A program made the position numbers and the translations under genes. Positions 44,301-53,290 of a stretch of DNA of 64,000 nucleotides are shown one piece after another; within the stretch, counting starts at the first letter, position 1; every line of letters starts with the position of its first letter. The notes below the pieces were generated by a model that saw only the letters and a list, made by a program, of their open reading frames with translations, did no database searches and was not told where the DNA came from. Origin of the DNA: Arcobacter sp. (lineage in GTDB: Bacteria > Campylobacterota > Campylobacteria > Campylobacterales > Arcobacteraceae); the NCBI GenBank assembly GCA_020048055.1, contig JAIFNA010000012.1, positions 1 to 64,000 of the forward strand. The letters are read 5' to 3'.

Positions 44301-45704
44301 TTATTTTAAATCTTCGCCGATTGATAGTTGAAGTTCTGCTGAGGCTAAAGTTAGCTCATATTTTGCCATTATAACTTCAGCTCTAGCTTTTTGTTCATTT
44401 GCACTTTGAAGCAACAAATCACTCATTGTCATTAGTTGATTTTGATACATCTCTTTTGATTTTTCTAAAATATCTGTCGCTAAGTTTTGTGCTTTGATTT
44501 TTTCCTCTAAAACTGAAAGTTTGGTTTGTTTTGTAAGATAACTTTTCTCTACATTTAGTCTCAAACCATCTTTCATATGTGTTAGATAATGTTTGGTTTT
44601 TGCGTGTTCAATTTTCGCTTTTTCTATATTTGAAGAGGTTGTAAGTCCATCAAAAATTTTGTATTCCAAACCAAATGCAATAGTGTAGTAATCCTTTGCA
44701 CCTCTTAGATTATCTAGTTGATTGTCGTTGTAGCCATACTCAAAATGTCCACCAATCATCGGATAATTTCCACTTTTCTCAAATTCAATTTTCTTTTCCA
44801 TTGTCTTTGTATTTTGCTCCATCCATTTTAAATCATCTCTATTTGTAAGTGCTAGATTTTGAAGTGAAGCTAGGTTATTGTCTGATGGATTTATATTTTG
44901 AAAATCTTTAACATCTGATATTGTTTCATCGTTTGTCAAAAATTTCAAATACGCAATAGCTAGTTTGTATTGATTTTTTGCTTCGATTATGTTTGAATTT
45001 ATCTTCATATCGTAAACTTCAGCTTGTTGAACATCAATCTTTGTTGCAAACCCCTCTTTATGTAGTTCTGAAGCTAGATAAACAAAAGCATTTGTTGTCT
45101 CTTTTGCTTTTTTTGTTGCATCTATAAAATATTTTGCTGCAACTGCACCATTATAAGCTTTTAAAACCTCGATTGAGAGTTGTTTCTCATCAAAATTGTA
45201 TTTTGCTTCGTTTGCTTTTATTTGTAAACTTGCCATATCTTTCGCTGTTTCTAGTTTAAAACCTGTAAAAATTGGAAGTTCGTAAGTTAGTTTTGTTTCA
45301 AAATTTGTCCGTGCATCTGGGTGGTTTAGGTCGTTTGGTTTTGTTGTGAGAAGTCCTGCCATGTTGCTAGGCTCAATACCATTAGCAGCATTTTTTATTG
45401 CAATACCTAGAGGATTTAAAAAATCACTAAATCCAAAATCAGCAAAATTAGCCTCCCTTGAAGCTAGTTTCATCCCAAAAGCATTTAGGGCATTGTTTGA
45501 TTTTGCTATGTTTTCATTAAATGTCAAAGTTCCAATTTCAAGACCTTTTGTATTTTGTAAATCAATTTTGCTTGTATTGATTGATAGTTTTTTTGCTTTT
45601 AATTCGTTGTTGTTTTTTAGAGTTTTATCCAAAGCGTCTTCAAAATTTATCTCATTTGCTAAAAGTGAACCGCTAAGTAGTAAAAAAATTACTTTGTTTT
45701 TCAT
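44301..45704 (-). CDS. TolC-family outer membrane efflux protein
   Basis: 467 residues with a signal peptide (KVIFLLLSGSLLANEI). Two repeated coiled-coil/beta-barrel units typical of TolC are seen (LDKTLKNNNELKAKKLSINTS..., LQNLALTNRDDLKWMEQNTK..., QMLMTMSDLLLQS-like helix near the end). First gene of the operon tolC-like, adaptor, permease N, permease C. A TATACT -10 box (plus-strand 45746-45751) stands about 40 bases upstream. No regulator gene is adjacent. Confidence 0.9.
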   Translation of the reverse strand: MKNKVIFLLLSGSLLANEINFEDALDKTLKNNNELKAKKLSINTSKIDLQNTKGLEIGTLTFNENIAKSNNALNAFGMKLASREANFADFGFSDFLNPLGIAIKNAANGIEPSNMAGLLTTKPNDLNHPDARTNFETKLTYELPIFTGFKLETAKDMASLQIKANEAKYNFDEKQLSIEVLKAYNGAVAAKYFIDATKKAKETTNAFVYLASELHKEGFATKIDVQQAEVYDMKINSNIIEAKNQYKLAIAYLKFLTNDETISDVKDFQNINPSDNNLASLQNLALTNRDDLKWMEQNTKTMEKKIEFEKSGNYPMIGGHFEYGYNDNQLDNLRGAKDYYTIAFGLEYKIFDGLTTSSNIEKAKIEHAKTKHYLTHMKDGLRLNVEKSYLTKQTKLSVLEEKIKAQNLATDILEKSKEMYQNQLMTMSDLLLQSANEQKARAEVIMAKYELTLASAELQLSIGEDLK

Positions 45705-45745
45705 TATTACCCTTAAATTTGATTGTGATTGTATCGGGTTTGAAT

Positions 45746-45751
45746 AGTATA
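45746..45751 (-). promoter_or_regulatory. -10 element of the RND efflux operon
   Basis: TATACT on the minus strand about 42 bases before the tolC-like start, with AAGTCAATC upstream at a plausible -35 distance. Weak by sequence alone. Confidence 0.4.
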
Positions 45752-45803
45752 TGAGATTGACTTAATAATCGTTAAATGTGTACAGATTTGTATTTAAAGA
45801 GAT

Positions 45804-45832
45804 AAAAAAAGCCACCGTTTGTAACGGTGGCT
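45804..45832 (-). terminator. intrinsic terminator of the DUF3373 porin gene
   Basis: On the minus strand a perfect 10-bp stem AGCCACCGTT/AACGGTGGCT with a 3-base loop is followed by seven T (45804-45810). A textbook rho-independent terminator 37 bases past the porin stop. Confidence 0.9.
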
Positions 45833-45868
45833 TGTGGAAGATTTGCTAAAAATAGTTTTTAGAAAATC

Positions 45869-47428
45869 TTAGAATCTATAACTTATAGACGCTCTTAAAT
45901 CTGTTGCTTTTTCAACTGGTTGAGCCATATTCATTCCAACAGCAGTGAATGCACTTGCTAAACCTGAAGCTTCTGCGAATGTCATTGGAGTACCATCTTC
46001 CCCAAAGAACGCGTTGCTTCCTGCATAATCGTAGTCAATTTTTGTATATCTAAGGTCAAAAGATAAAGCTTTATTGATTGGTTTTGTATAATAAACCTCA
46101 ACAGCAGTTCCCCTTGCAGCTAACTTACTACCAATCAATGTGTCTTCACCATATGTAACTGGTCTCCAATATTTACTACCTTTATTCCACTCAACTCCAA
46201 TTCTTCCATCTTTTGTAAGTGGACATGGAACATTTGCACCAAGCCAAATAGAGCTTCCTGTTTGACTTTCCAACTCGCCTAGCATTCTCATTCCATTTGT
46301 AGGATTTGTTTTCGATTGAGCCCAAGATGCAAATACTTTTGTATTATCTAAAAATTCACTTATTCCTTCTCCTACTCCATCAGCCTTAAATATTGCAGTT
46401 GCTAGTTCTAAGCTACCAAAATCTTTAAATTTGTAACCAGTAGGGACTTGATCGGTAGCATTTATCTTCATATATGTCATAAAATCTGGTGAAGTTTGAG
46501 GATTCCATCCTGCAAAATTTGGTCCAGTAATTTTGGACATACCCATATCAAAACCAATTAAATGGTCTGCTTTCGCCCAGTTTGTAGAAACACTATATTG
46601 CCCATTATCGTAAGGAACAAAAATAAATCCATACATATTGACATCTTTTTCTATTTCATTGTTTGATTTGCTAGCAGCTGCATAAGCAGGATTTGACATA
46701 TCAAATCTTGGAGTAGCATTTGTAAGTCCCCGACCAGTACATAACTTCCAAGACATACCTTTTACACCAGTTACTTTATCAAGGTCAAATTTTGAGCTAA
46801 GGCCATCAAATTCAACATTTACTGTATGAGCAAGTGGAGAATTTTCTTTTTGTCCTTCTCTTAAGTTAATCCCAAGTCCATCTGTTGATGGTCTTCTACC
46901 TATTGAAATAGTCCATGGTACTTGAGCTCCCATAAGAGTGTCGTTCATATATAACCAATAAGCTTCTTTTACTTTTAGTGTACCATCTCCAGTGTTTTCA
47001 TTTGTTACCCAGTCAAACCCTTGTAGATTAGTAGAGCCACCTGCTATATTTGATTGCTGATGACTTACGCTATCTCCATAAGCTTTCATATAAGAAAGTT
47101 TACCTTTAAAGATAGTATTTGCATCTGGTGAATATCCCATATTTAACCAAAGTCTATTTGTTAATAAATCTGGATTTTTTGCTACTCCGCCATTTGCTAA
47201 TTTGTAGCTAACATTGTCAATTGAAGTTCTAAAATCTACACCAAATTTAAGATTATCGTTTCCATCGTGAGCTTTTACTTCACTTAAAGTTTTTGTTGCT
47301 GAGTTTAGTTGAGTTTCAAGAGCTTTGATTTTCCCTTCCATTTCACTAAGTTTTGCATCTACATCTGCTCCAACCAAGCTTGATGTTACTAAGGCTGCCA
47401 ATGCTGAGATTTTTATAATTTTTGTCAT
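45869..47428 (-). CDS. DUF3373-family outer membrane protein (porin-like)
   Basis: 519 residues. A signal peptide (IIKISALAALVTSSLVGADV) is followed by a short coiled coil (KLSEMEGKIKALETQLNSAT), then a beta-rich barrel with many aromatic residues, ending in phenylalanine (LRASISYRF), the outer membrane assembly signal. DUF3373 proteins are common in sulfur-oxidising Campylobacterota; transported compounds are unknown. AAAGGAAAC-like ribosome site upstream. Single gene with its own strong terminator. Confidence 0.85.
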   Translation of the reverse strand: MTKIIKISALAALVTSSLVGADVDAKLSEMEGKIKALETQLNSATKTLSEVKAHDGNDNLKFGVDFRTSIDNVSYKLANGGVAKNPDLLTNRLWLNMGYSPDANTIFKGKLSYMKAYGDSVSHQQSNIAGGSTNLQGFDWVTNENTGDGTLKVKEAYWLYMNDTLMGAQVPWTISIGRRPSTDGLGINLREGQKENSPLAHTVNVEFDGLSSKFDLDKVTGVKGMSWKLCTGRGLTNATPRFDMSNPAYAAASKSNNEIEKDVNMYGFIFVPYDNGQYSVSTNWAKADHLIGFDMGMSKITGPNFAGWNPQTSPDFMTYMKINATDQVPTGYKFKDFGSLELATAIFKADGVGEGISEFLDNTKVFASWAQSKTNPTNGMRMLGELESQTGSSIWLGANVPCPLTKDGRIGVEWNKGSKYWRPVTYGEDTLIGSKLAARGTAVEVYYTKPINKALSFDLRYTKIDYDYAGSNAFFGEDGTPMTFAEASGLASAFTAVGMNMAQPVEKATDLRASISYRF

Positions 47429-47537
47429 TTTGTTTCCTTTTTTTCATCCAATAAATTGAACTTTATAGGGGATAATTGTATGGCTTTTAAACTTATATGG
47501 TTCTGAATGTTGTATTATTTTTAGTTATGAGAAAAAT

Positions 47538-47560
47538 AAAAAAACAGCCTCAATTGGGCT
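47538..47560 (-). terminator. second terminator-like stem after the periplasmic protein gene
   Basis: AGCCC/GGGCT-type 5-bp stem with one G-U pair (47546-47560), followed on the minus strand by seven T (47538-47544) and more T. It lies 33 bases past a stronger terminator, giving a tandem arrangement upstream of the porin. Confidence 0.55.
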
Positions 47561-47592
47561 ATTTTGTGCTATTTTTAAAGCTTATAAGATAT

Positions 47593-47619
47593 AAAAAAAG
47601 GTTAATCCGAAGACTAACC
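47593..47619 (-). terminator. UUCG-loop intrinsic terminator
   Basis: On the minus strand GGTTAGTC-TTCG-GATTAACC forms an 8-bp stem (one G-U pair) closed by a stable C(UUCG)G tetraloop, then seven T (47593-47599). It ends the transcript of the 104-residue periplasmic protein. Confidence 0.9.
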
Positions 47620-47642
47620 TTTTAAAATAGTAAATCTAACGA

Positions 47643-47957
47643 TTAACAAGATGGAACATTTCCTGAATCACTTGCAAATTTATAGAAGAAATCATAGTAA
47701 TGCTCTAAGAATTTATCATCAATATCTCCAACTTTTGGACAGATAGTTTTGATCTCTTTTTCAAGACCAGCACCGTTTCCGATTTTTTCCCATTGAGCTT
47801 GAGTGTGTTTTCCAGCAACTTTAGCACCAGTCATTCCACATTCCTCTTTTAATTTTTTAACAAATAATTTTTGACCTTTGTCAGCATTTGCTAAAGCACC
47901 AGTTGAACTAATCCCAAGAGCTAAAGCTCCAACGAATACAAGTTTTAATAATTTCAT
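47643..47957 (-). CDS. small periplasmic 'cytochrome c-like' protein lacking a heme motif
   Basis: 104 residues with a clear signal peptide (LLKLVFVGALALGISSTGALA). The mature part (KGQKLFVKKLKEECGMTGAKVAGKHTQAQWEKI ... SGNVPSC, in part) resembles short Campylobacterota proteins often labelled cytochrome c, but no CxxCH heme site exists. Only three cysteines are present, in KEECG, KTICP and the C-terminal SC. Location downstream of the sulfide:quinone oxidoreductase suggests a role in sulfur oxidation or electron transfer; this is inference. Confidence 0.6.
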   Translation of the reverse strand: MKLLKLVFVGALALGISSTGALANADKGQKLFVKKLKEECGMTGAKVAGKHTQAQWEKIGNGAGLEKEIKTICPKVGDIDDKFLEHYYDFFYKFASDSGNVPSC

Positions 47958-48026
47958 CGTTTCTCCTTAAATTTTGTTTGGACGCTGATTGTATCAGAAA
48001 ATATTTTAAAATAATGGCTAAAAAGG

Positions 48027-48260
48027 TTATTTTTTTGGTTTAAATAATCTTTTTATGGCACGAATCGATACAAAAAATATATATACTATAAAAGTAAAAA
48101 TCAAAGGGTGAAATGCACCAAGACCATAAGCTCCTGCGTATGGTAAAGCCAAGAGATGATCAAGCGGATAATTTGTCCACTCTTTAAAATGCATACCAAT
48201 TGCTAAAAACAAAAATATACCTACGAAAATTATTAGTTCTGTTTTGAATTTTGGATTCAA
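48027..48260 (-). CDS. small two-helix membrane protein of unknown function
   Basis: 77 residues. Two hydrophobic helices (about 8-24 and 48-68) with aromatic-rich linker HFKEWTNYPLDHLLALPYAGAYG and a basic C-terminus (KRLFKPKK). I do not recognise the family. It follows the SQR gene after a strong terminator and has an AAGGAG site, so it may be read from a read-through transcript. A quinone-site or anchoring partner of SQR is possible but unproven. Confidence 0.65.
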   Translation of the reverse strand: MNPKFKTELIIFVGIFLFLAIGMHFKEWTNYPLDHLLALPYAGAYGLGAFHPLIFTFIVYIFFVSIRAIKRLFKPKK

Positions 48261-48276
48261 AAATACTCCTTAAAAT

Positions 48277-48305
48277 AAAAATGCCCCAAACCGAAGTCTG
48301 AGGCA
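48277..48305 (-). terminator. UUCG-loop terminator after the SQR gene
   Basis: On the minus strand a 10-bp stem (TGCCTCAGAC with GTTTGGGGCA, two G-U pairs) closed by TTCG, followed by five T (48277-48281). It lies between the SQR gene and the small membrane protein and may allow partial read-through. Confidence 0.85.
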
Positions 48306-48336
48306 GAATCATATCTTTTTGATTACTAATTAAATA

Positions 48337-49827
48337 TTAAGCACGACCAGAAAGCATACCGTACATAGTCATTGGTTTAAGTAAATAAACTTTTAATAAC
48401 CAGTAAATCCATCTTTCTTGAGTAGGGTCAAGTGGGAATGAAGGAGCAGCAACTGCACCTGTTCCATCAGCAGCTTTCCATTTAAATTCAGCAAGCATAA
48501 CAGTACCAATACTTGTAATAAGTGGACAAACAGTATATCCATCATATTTTGCAGTCATCTCTTTCCCTTCCATTAAAGCTATAAGGTTTGTGCAAAGAAC
48601 AGCGTATTGTTTTCTTGCACTCCCACCTGTTTTTCCTAGCGGAACAGCAGCGATATCACCTAAAGAGAATACGTTTGGGAAAACTTTGTGTTGAAGAGTT
48701 TCATTGTTTACAGGTACCCAACCTTTTTCACTTCCAAGTGGTGATTTTGCTATCTCATTTGGAGCTTTTGCAGGTGGAATAACATGGCAGAAATCATATT
48801 TAACTTCTAAAGGTTCAGTTTTGGTTTCCATTGTGAACTCTTCTAAATCAGCATCCCATGCACCTTTAACTTCCCAATGTTTTTCAAATTTAGCTATTTT
48901 ATTTACAAGGTCAAGTTCTGTAAATTTGTGTTCATATCTAACATTTACATTTCTTGTTTTCATTTGACTTTCAATTGCAGCATGGTATTCAGGAACACCA
49001 AATAATTTTTTACCATTTGTTAAGAATTGTAAGTCAGCATTTGCTCTTGCTCCAGCTTCATTTAATCTTGCATCTACTAGATTTGTGATTTTCTTTTGAG
49101 CCCCACCACATTTAAATGGTGTATGAGGTTCAGGGAATACACCAGTTACTTTTTTGCCTGATTTTGCATCCGCTACAAATTTTTGCATTTGCGTCCAAGT
49201 GTCAACAGCACCTTCTGTAAAATAAACAGAACAAAGCCCATTTTGTCCTAATATTTTTTTAGCTTTTACTGCATCTTCTTGGCTAGAAGTATAAACTTCT
49301 CCAACTTCTTCAAGACCTTTAATCATCCCAAAGTCATTAACTAGTCCAGCTGCAATAACTAAGAAGTCATATTTTATAACTTCACCTTTTGCAGTTTTTA
49401 ATTCATTTGCAGTTGGATTAAACTCAACAGCTTTGTCTTGAATCCATTTAACACCATTTGGCATAAAATCTTTTGTTTCGTAAGTTACAGCATCTTTCGT
49501 CCATAAACCAGCACCTATTAAAGTGTTACCTGGTTGATATGAAACTGAATTCGGATTTGGTTCTATTATAGTAATGTCTGGATTAGATAATGAATTAGTA
49601 AGTTTTGCAGCAGTTGCAACACCAGATAAACCACCACCAACAATTACAATTTTACCTTTAGCATCACTAGCTTGTACTGAAGTAGCCGCACTAGCTTCTG
49701 TTCCAGTAACTACAAGACCAGCACCACCAAGCCCCATCATTTTAAGAGCATCTCTTCTTGATAAGCCACTTTCTTTGAAGATAGAATCTAATTGTTTTAA
49801 ATCTTCTTGTACATTTCTGTTAATCAT
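48337..49827 (-). CDS. Tat-exported sulfide:quinone oxidoreductase-like flavoprotein
   Basis: 496 residues. A twin-arginine signal (SGLSRRDALKMMGLGGAGLV) starts after a 20-residue extension. The FAD site is KIVIVGGGLSGVATAAKL (about 59-76). SQR-type cysteines are in PHTPFKCGGAQKK (Cys about 240) and YTVCPLITSIGTVMLAEF (Cys about 434), and FSLGDIAAVPLGKTG is the second FAD motif. The tail QERWIYWLLKVYLLKPMTMY resembles the SQR membrane-binding end. It would oxidise sulfide in the periplasm and pass electrons to quinone or a cytochrome. FccB/SoxF-like flavoproteins are the alternative. Confidence 0.85.
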   Translation of the reverse strand: MINRNVQEDLKQLDSIFKESGLSRRDALKMMGLGGAGLVVTGTEASAATSVQASDAKGKIVIVGGGLSGVATAAKLTNSLSNPDITIIEPNPNSVSYQPGNTLIGAGLWTKDAVTYETKDFMPNGVKWIQDKAVEFNPTANELKTAKGEVIKYDFLVIAAGLVNDFGMIKGLEEVGEVYTSSQEDAVKAKKILGQNGLCSVYFTEGAVDTWTQMQKFVADAKSGKKVTGVFPEPHTPFKCGGAQKKITNLVDARLNEAGARANADLQFLTNGKKLFGVPEYHAAIESQMKTRNVNVRYEHKFTELDLVNKIAKFEKHWEVKGAWDADLEEFTMETKTEPLEVKYDFCHVIPPAKAPNEIAKSPLGSEKGWVPVNNETLQHKVFPNVFSLGDIAAVPLGKTGGSARKQYAVLCTNLIALMEGKEMTAKYDGYTVCPLITSIGTVMLAEFKWKAADGTGAVAAPSFPLDPTQERWIYWLLKVYLLKPMTMYGMLSGRA

Positions 49828-50058
49828 TTTTTTATCCTTAATTTTAAATTTGAAAAAAGTTTAACAAATACTTTATAAGTTGGAACTTAAATGTATATGA
49901 ACTAAAATAATATTTGTAATAAGCTTTGTTTATATTACGATGTTGTTTTTCCGCAAAAATAGGTAATTTAGAAATGTGAAAAATGCGCAGTTTTATAACC
50001 AAATATTAAGGTTTAATTAAATACAATCCCGTCCTGTTTCTATAGCTAAAAAGAAGTT

Positions 50059-50150
50059 TTTATAAAATTTAATTAGTAATTTTATAAAGAGTTGGTGCAA
50101 ATCCAAAAGGTTTTAAGCTCAACAATTTCAATTGAGAGCTAATAAGCACC
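50059..50150 (+). promoter_or_regulatory. structured leader of the alpha ribosomal operon
   Basis: First an 11-bp perfect stem TTTATAAAATT/AATTTTATAAA (50059-50069 with 50078-50088). Then an outer stem GGTGC/GCACC (50094-50098 with 50146-50150) enclosing an inner hairpin AGCTCAA/TTGAG(AGCT) (50116-50140). This lies 34 bases before rpmJ. Its compact nested form suggests an r-protein autoregulatory site, perhaps for S4, but it does not match a leader I can name. The upstream part of the 357-base gap (49828-50058) is AT-rich promoter DNA only. Confidence 0.5.
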
Positions 50151-50184
50151 TGTAGATTCAGAATATTTTTGAAGGACGGTTACT

Positions 50185-50298
50185 ATGAAAGTAAGAGCTT
50201 CAGTTAAGAAGATGTGTGACAAATGTAAAATTGTCAAGAGAAGAGGTATCGTAAGAGTAATCTGCGAAGTAAAAAAACATAAACAAAGACAAGGATAA
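50185..50298 (+). CDS. rpmJ: 50S ribosomal protein L36
   Basis: 37 residues, starting [20 protein letters not shown] and ending KKHKQRQG. The zinc-binding set C-x2-C...C...H is complete (C11, C14, C27, H32). GAAGGA lies about ten bases upstream. It is followed by rpsM after 3 bases. infA, map and secY, which often precede it, are not here; the SQR gene lies upstream, so this alpha operon is separate from the spc operon. Confidence 0.96.
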   Translation: MKVRASVKKMCDKCKIVKRRGIVRVICEVKKHKQRQG

Positions 50299-50301
50299 GC
50301 G

Positions 50302-50673
50302 ATGGCAAGAATTGCTGGTACAGACTTACCAAACAAAAAGAGAATGGAGTATGCTTTAACTTATGTGTTCGGTATAGGTTTACATACATCAAGATTGATA
50401 TTAACTGCAACAGGTATTGATTTCAATAAAAGAGCAAGCGAACTAAGTGAAGATGAAGCAGCTGCAATTAGAAATGAAATTCAAGCTAACTATATGGTTG
50501 AGGGTGATTTAAGAAAAAAAGTAGCAATGGACATTAAAGCTTTAATGGACTTAGGAAGTTACAGAGGTTTAAGACATAGAAAAGGGTTACCTTGTAGAGG
50601 GCAAAAGACAAAAACTAATGCTAGAACAAGAAAAGGTAAGAAAAAAACTATCGGTGCAGCGGCTAAGAAATAA
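50302..50673 (+). CDS. rpsM: 30S ribosomal protein S13
   Basis: 123 residues. It starts [20 protein letters not shown] and contains [20 protein letters not shown] before a basic tail, as in all uS13 proteins. It contacts the 16S rRNA head and the P-site region. Second gene of the alpha operon. Confidence 0.97.
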   Translation: MARIAGTDLPNKKRMEYALTYVFGIGLHTSRLILTATGIDFNKRASELSEDEAAAIRNEIQANYMVEGDLRKKVAMDIKALMDLGSYRGLRHRKGLPCRGQKTKTNARTRKGKKKTIGAAAKK

Positions 50674-50684
50674 GGAATAAAATT

Positions 50685-51077
50685 ATGGCAAAAAGAAAAG
50701 TAACTAGAAAAAAAGTTGTAAGAAAAAATATTGCTGATGGTATAGTACATATTGCTGCAACATTTAACAATACAATGGTTACAGTAACTGACAATGCAGG
50801 AAATGCAATTTCTTGGGCAAGTGCTGGAAATCTTGGTTTTAAAGGTAGTAAAAAATCTACACCGTTCGCAGCTCAAGCAGCAGCAGAAAGTGCAATCGCT
50901 AAAGCAATCGAACATGGAATTAAAAATGTAGGTGTTAAAGTTCAAGGACCAGGTTCTGGACGAGACACAGCTGTTAAAGCAATTGGTTCAACAGAAGGTA
51001 TTACAGTTAAATGGTTTAAAGATGTTACTCCTTTACCACATAACGGTTGTAGACCTCCTAAACGAAGAAGAGTGTAA
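50685..51077 (+). CDS. rpsK: 30S ribosomal protein S11
   Basis: 130 residues. uS11 signature: [37 protein letters not shown] and a C-terminal [18 protein letters not shown]. It forms part of the 30S platform. AAGGAAT precedes the ATG; 11 bases separate it from rpsM and 10 from rpsD. Confidence 0.97.
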   Translation: MAKRKVTRKKVVRKNIADGIVHIAATFNNTMVTVTDNAGNAISWASAGNLGFKGSKKSTPFAAQAAAESAIAKAIEHGIKNVGVKVQGPGSGRDTAVKAIGSTEGITVKWFKDVTPLPHNGCRPPKRRRV

Positions 51078-51087
51078 GGAGTAAAGC

Positions 51088-51714
51088 ATGGCAAGATATA
51101 GAGGACCTGTAGAAAAATTAGAAAGAAGACTTAATGCTGACCTTGGATTAAAAGGTGAGAGAAGACTTAATGGTAAAAGTGCTTTAGAAAAAAGACCATT
51201 TGCTCCAGGGCAACATGGACAAAGAAGAACAAAATTATCTGAGTATGGACAACAATTACAAGAGAAACAAAAAGCTAAAATTCTTTATGGTATTCCTGAA
51301 AAACAATTCAGAAAATACTTTAAAGAAGCCGCAAGAAGAGACGGAAATACTGGATCTAACTTAATATCTTTAATTGAAACAAGACTTGATAATATTGTTT
51401 TTAGAATGGGATTTGCTACAACAAGAGCAAATGCAAGACAATTTGTAACTCATGGTCATATATTAGTTGACGGTAGAAAATTAGATATACCTTCATACAG
51501 TGTGAGAGCAGGTCAAAAAATTGAAGTTAGAGAAAAATCTAAATCAAATCCACAAATCGTTAGAGCATTAGAACTTACAAATCAAACAGGAATGGTTGAT
51601 TGGGTTAGTGTTGATAAAGAGAAAGTATTTGGTATATTTACAAGAATTCCTGCTAGAGAAGAAGTAGTTATTCCTGTACAAGAAAGACTAATTGTTGAGT
51701 TATATTCAAAATAG
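51088..51714 (+). CDS. rpsD: 30S ribosomal protein S4
   Basis: 208 residues. It starts [20 protein letters not shown], contains [19 protein letters not shown] and an S4 RNA-binding domain ([20 protein letters not shown]). The zinc-free form lacks N-terminal cysteines. S4 nucleates 30S assembly and in many bacteria represses its own operon, which makes it the prime candidate ligand for the structured leader upstream of rpmJ. Confidence 0.97.
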   Translation: MARYRGPVEKLERRLNADLGLKGERRLNGKSALEKRPFAPGQHGQRRTKLSEYGQQLQEKQKAKILYGIPEKQFRKYFKEAARRDGNTGSNLISLIETRLDNIVFRMGFATTRANARQFVTHGHILVDGRKLDIPSYSVRAGQKIEVREKSKSNPQIVRALELTNQTGMVDWVSVDKEKVFGIFTRIPAREEVVIPVQERLIVELYSK

Positions 51715-51732
51715 TAAATAAAAGGATAAAAA

Positions 51733-52737
51733 ATGAAAAAATTCGTAACAGCTCCATTTTTACCTACTGAAGTTGGGATTGAAAAAATCTCACAAAATGT
51801 AGCAAAAATAAGTGCTTATCCTTTTGAAAGTGGATATGGTATCACTTTAGCACATCCAATGAGAAGACTTTTAATGAGTAGTTCTGTTGGATATTCTGTA
51901 ATTGCAGTTCATATTGAAGGTGCAGCACACGAATTTGACACAGTTAGAGGAATGTTAGAGGATATATCAATATTTATCATAAATCTTAAAAACATGAGAT
52001 TTAAAATAAATAACGGTGATGATAGAATTGAAGTAAAATATACATTCAATTCTAAGCAAACTATTACTGGAGCTGAATTATCAAATGATGATTTAACTGT
52101 TATTAATGGAGATGCTTACCTTGCTACAATAAATGATGATTATAGTTTAACTTTCTCAATCATTGTACAAAAAGGTATCGGTTATGTATCAAGTGAAGAG
52201 ATTAGAAATATGGTATCAAAAGAATATATTCCTATTGATGCTTTCTTCTCTCCTGTTAGAAAAGTAACTTATGAGATTGAAAAAATGCTTGTTGAAGATA
52301 ATCCAAACTTTGAAAAAGTTGTATTTACAGTTGAAACAAATGGTCAAATTGCTCCAATAGACGCTTTTAAAGAGTCTGTAACAATTATGTATGATCAAAT
52401 GTCTGTATTCAATAAAGTATTTAATCTTTCAGATGTTCAAATTGTTGAAAATACATTTGAAGATAGCAATGTTGATTTAAAACCTTTAATTGTAAAGATT
52501 GAAGATTTAGATTTGAGTGCTAGAAGTTTTAATTCTTTGGATAGAGCTAAAATTAAATATGTTGGTGATTTAGCATTGATGAGTGAAGTTGAAGTTAGAA
52601 ATATCAAAAATTTAGGTAAAAAATCTCTTGATGAGATTGCTGATAAATTTGCATCAATTGGTTTCCCAATCGAAGGAACTTTACCAGAAGAGATAGCTTC
52701 GGCTTTAAGAAAAAAACTTGAGCAAATAAAAGCTTAA
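51733..52737 (+). CDS. rpoA: DNA-directed RNA polymerase subunit alpha
   Basis: 334 residues. The N-terminal assembly domain has GYGITLAHPMRRLLMSS and the usual EGAAHEF and SVEDI-like helices. The C-terminal domain (about 255-334) has LIVKIEDLDLSARSFNSLDR and VRNIKNLGKKSLDEIADK, the helix-hairpin-helix that binds UP elements and activators. Length and position between rpsD and rplQ are typical. Confidence 0.97.
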   Translation: MKKFVTAPFLPTEVGIEKISQNVAKISAYPFESGYGITLAHPMRRLLMSSSVGYSVIAVHIEGAAHEFDTVRGMLEDISIFIINLKNMRFKINNGDDRIEVKYTFNSKQTITGAELSNDDLTVINGDAYLATINDDYSLTFSIIVQKGIGYVSSEEIRNMVSKEYIPIDAFFSPVRKVTYEIEKMLVEDNPNFEKVVFTVETNGQIAPIDAFKESVTIMYDQMSVFNKVFNLSDVQIVENTFEDSNVDLKPLIVKIEDLDLSARSFNSLDRAKIKYVGDLALMSEVEVRNIKNLGKKSLDEIADKFASIGFPIEGTLPEEIASALRKKLEQIKA

Positions 52738-52754
52738 GAATATAAAGGATAAGT

Positions 52755-53105
52755 ATGAGACATAAGCATGGATATAGAAAGCTTAGTAGAACTTCATCTC
52801 ACAGAAAAGCATTACTTAAAAATTTAAGTATTGCAATTATTGAGAGAGAAAAAATTGAAACTACTTTGCCAAAAGCAAAAGAATTAAAAAGATTTGTGGA
52901 AAAATTAGTTACTCAAGCTAGAGTAAATGATTTAAATGCTCACAGAATAGTATTTGCTGCTCTTCAAGATAAAGAAGCAACAAAAAAATTAATGAATGAA
53001 ATCGCTCCTAAATATGTTGAGAGAAATGGTGGATATACATCAGTTATCAAAACAAGAATCAGAAAAGGTGATGCTACACAAATGGCTTACATCTCTTTCG
53101 TTTAA
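52755..53105 (+). CDS. rplQ: 50S ribosomal protein L17
   Basis: 116 residues. It starts [20 protein letters not shown] and has [20 protein letters not shown] and [20 protein letters not shown], diagnostic of bL17. Last gene of the alpha operon, followed 22 bases later by a strong terminator. Confidence 0.97.
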   Translation: MRHKHGYRKLSRTSSHRKALLKNLSIAIIEREKIETTLPKAKELKRFVEKLVTQARVNDLNAHRIVFAALQDKEATKKLMNEIAPKYVERNGGYTSVIKTRIRKGDATQMAYISFV

Positions 53106-53127
53106 GCGATAGATTTTTTAATAAAAA

Positions 53128-53158
53128 GGCTAGTTGGTTTTACCAATTAGCCTTTTTT
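53128..53158 (+). terminator. intrinsic terminator of the alpha operon
   Basis: A 10-bp stem GGCTAGTTGG/CCAATTAGCC with one G-U pair and a five-base loop, followed by six T (53153-53158). Upstream A-run makes it weakly bidirectional. Confidence 0.92.
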
Positions 53159-53290
53159 ATTCCCATAATATATATATACATAATATTATTGATTAAATTG
53201 ATAATCGCATTTGATTTATAGATCTAAAATATACTTTTAGTTATACTCCCAACTTAAAAAACAATCTAAAGAATTTAAAAAAGTATTAAT

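Noticed and set aside
50094-50104. GGTGCAAATCC resembling part of the cobalamin riboswitch B12 box
   Set aside because: The rest of the riboswitch core is absent and the sequence pairs instead with GCACC in a small leader structure before ribosomal genes.
50139-50336. Minus-strand ORF opposite rpmJ/rpsM
   Set aside because: It is a shadow of two ribosomal protein genes and has no ribosome site or family features.
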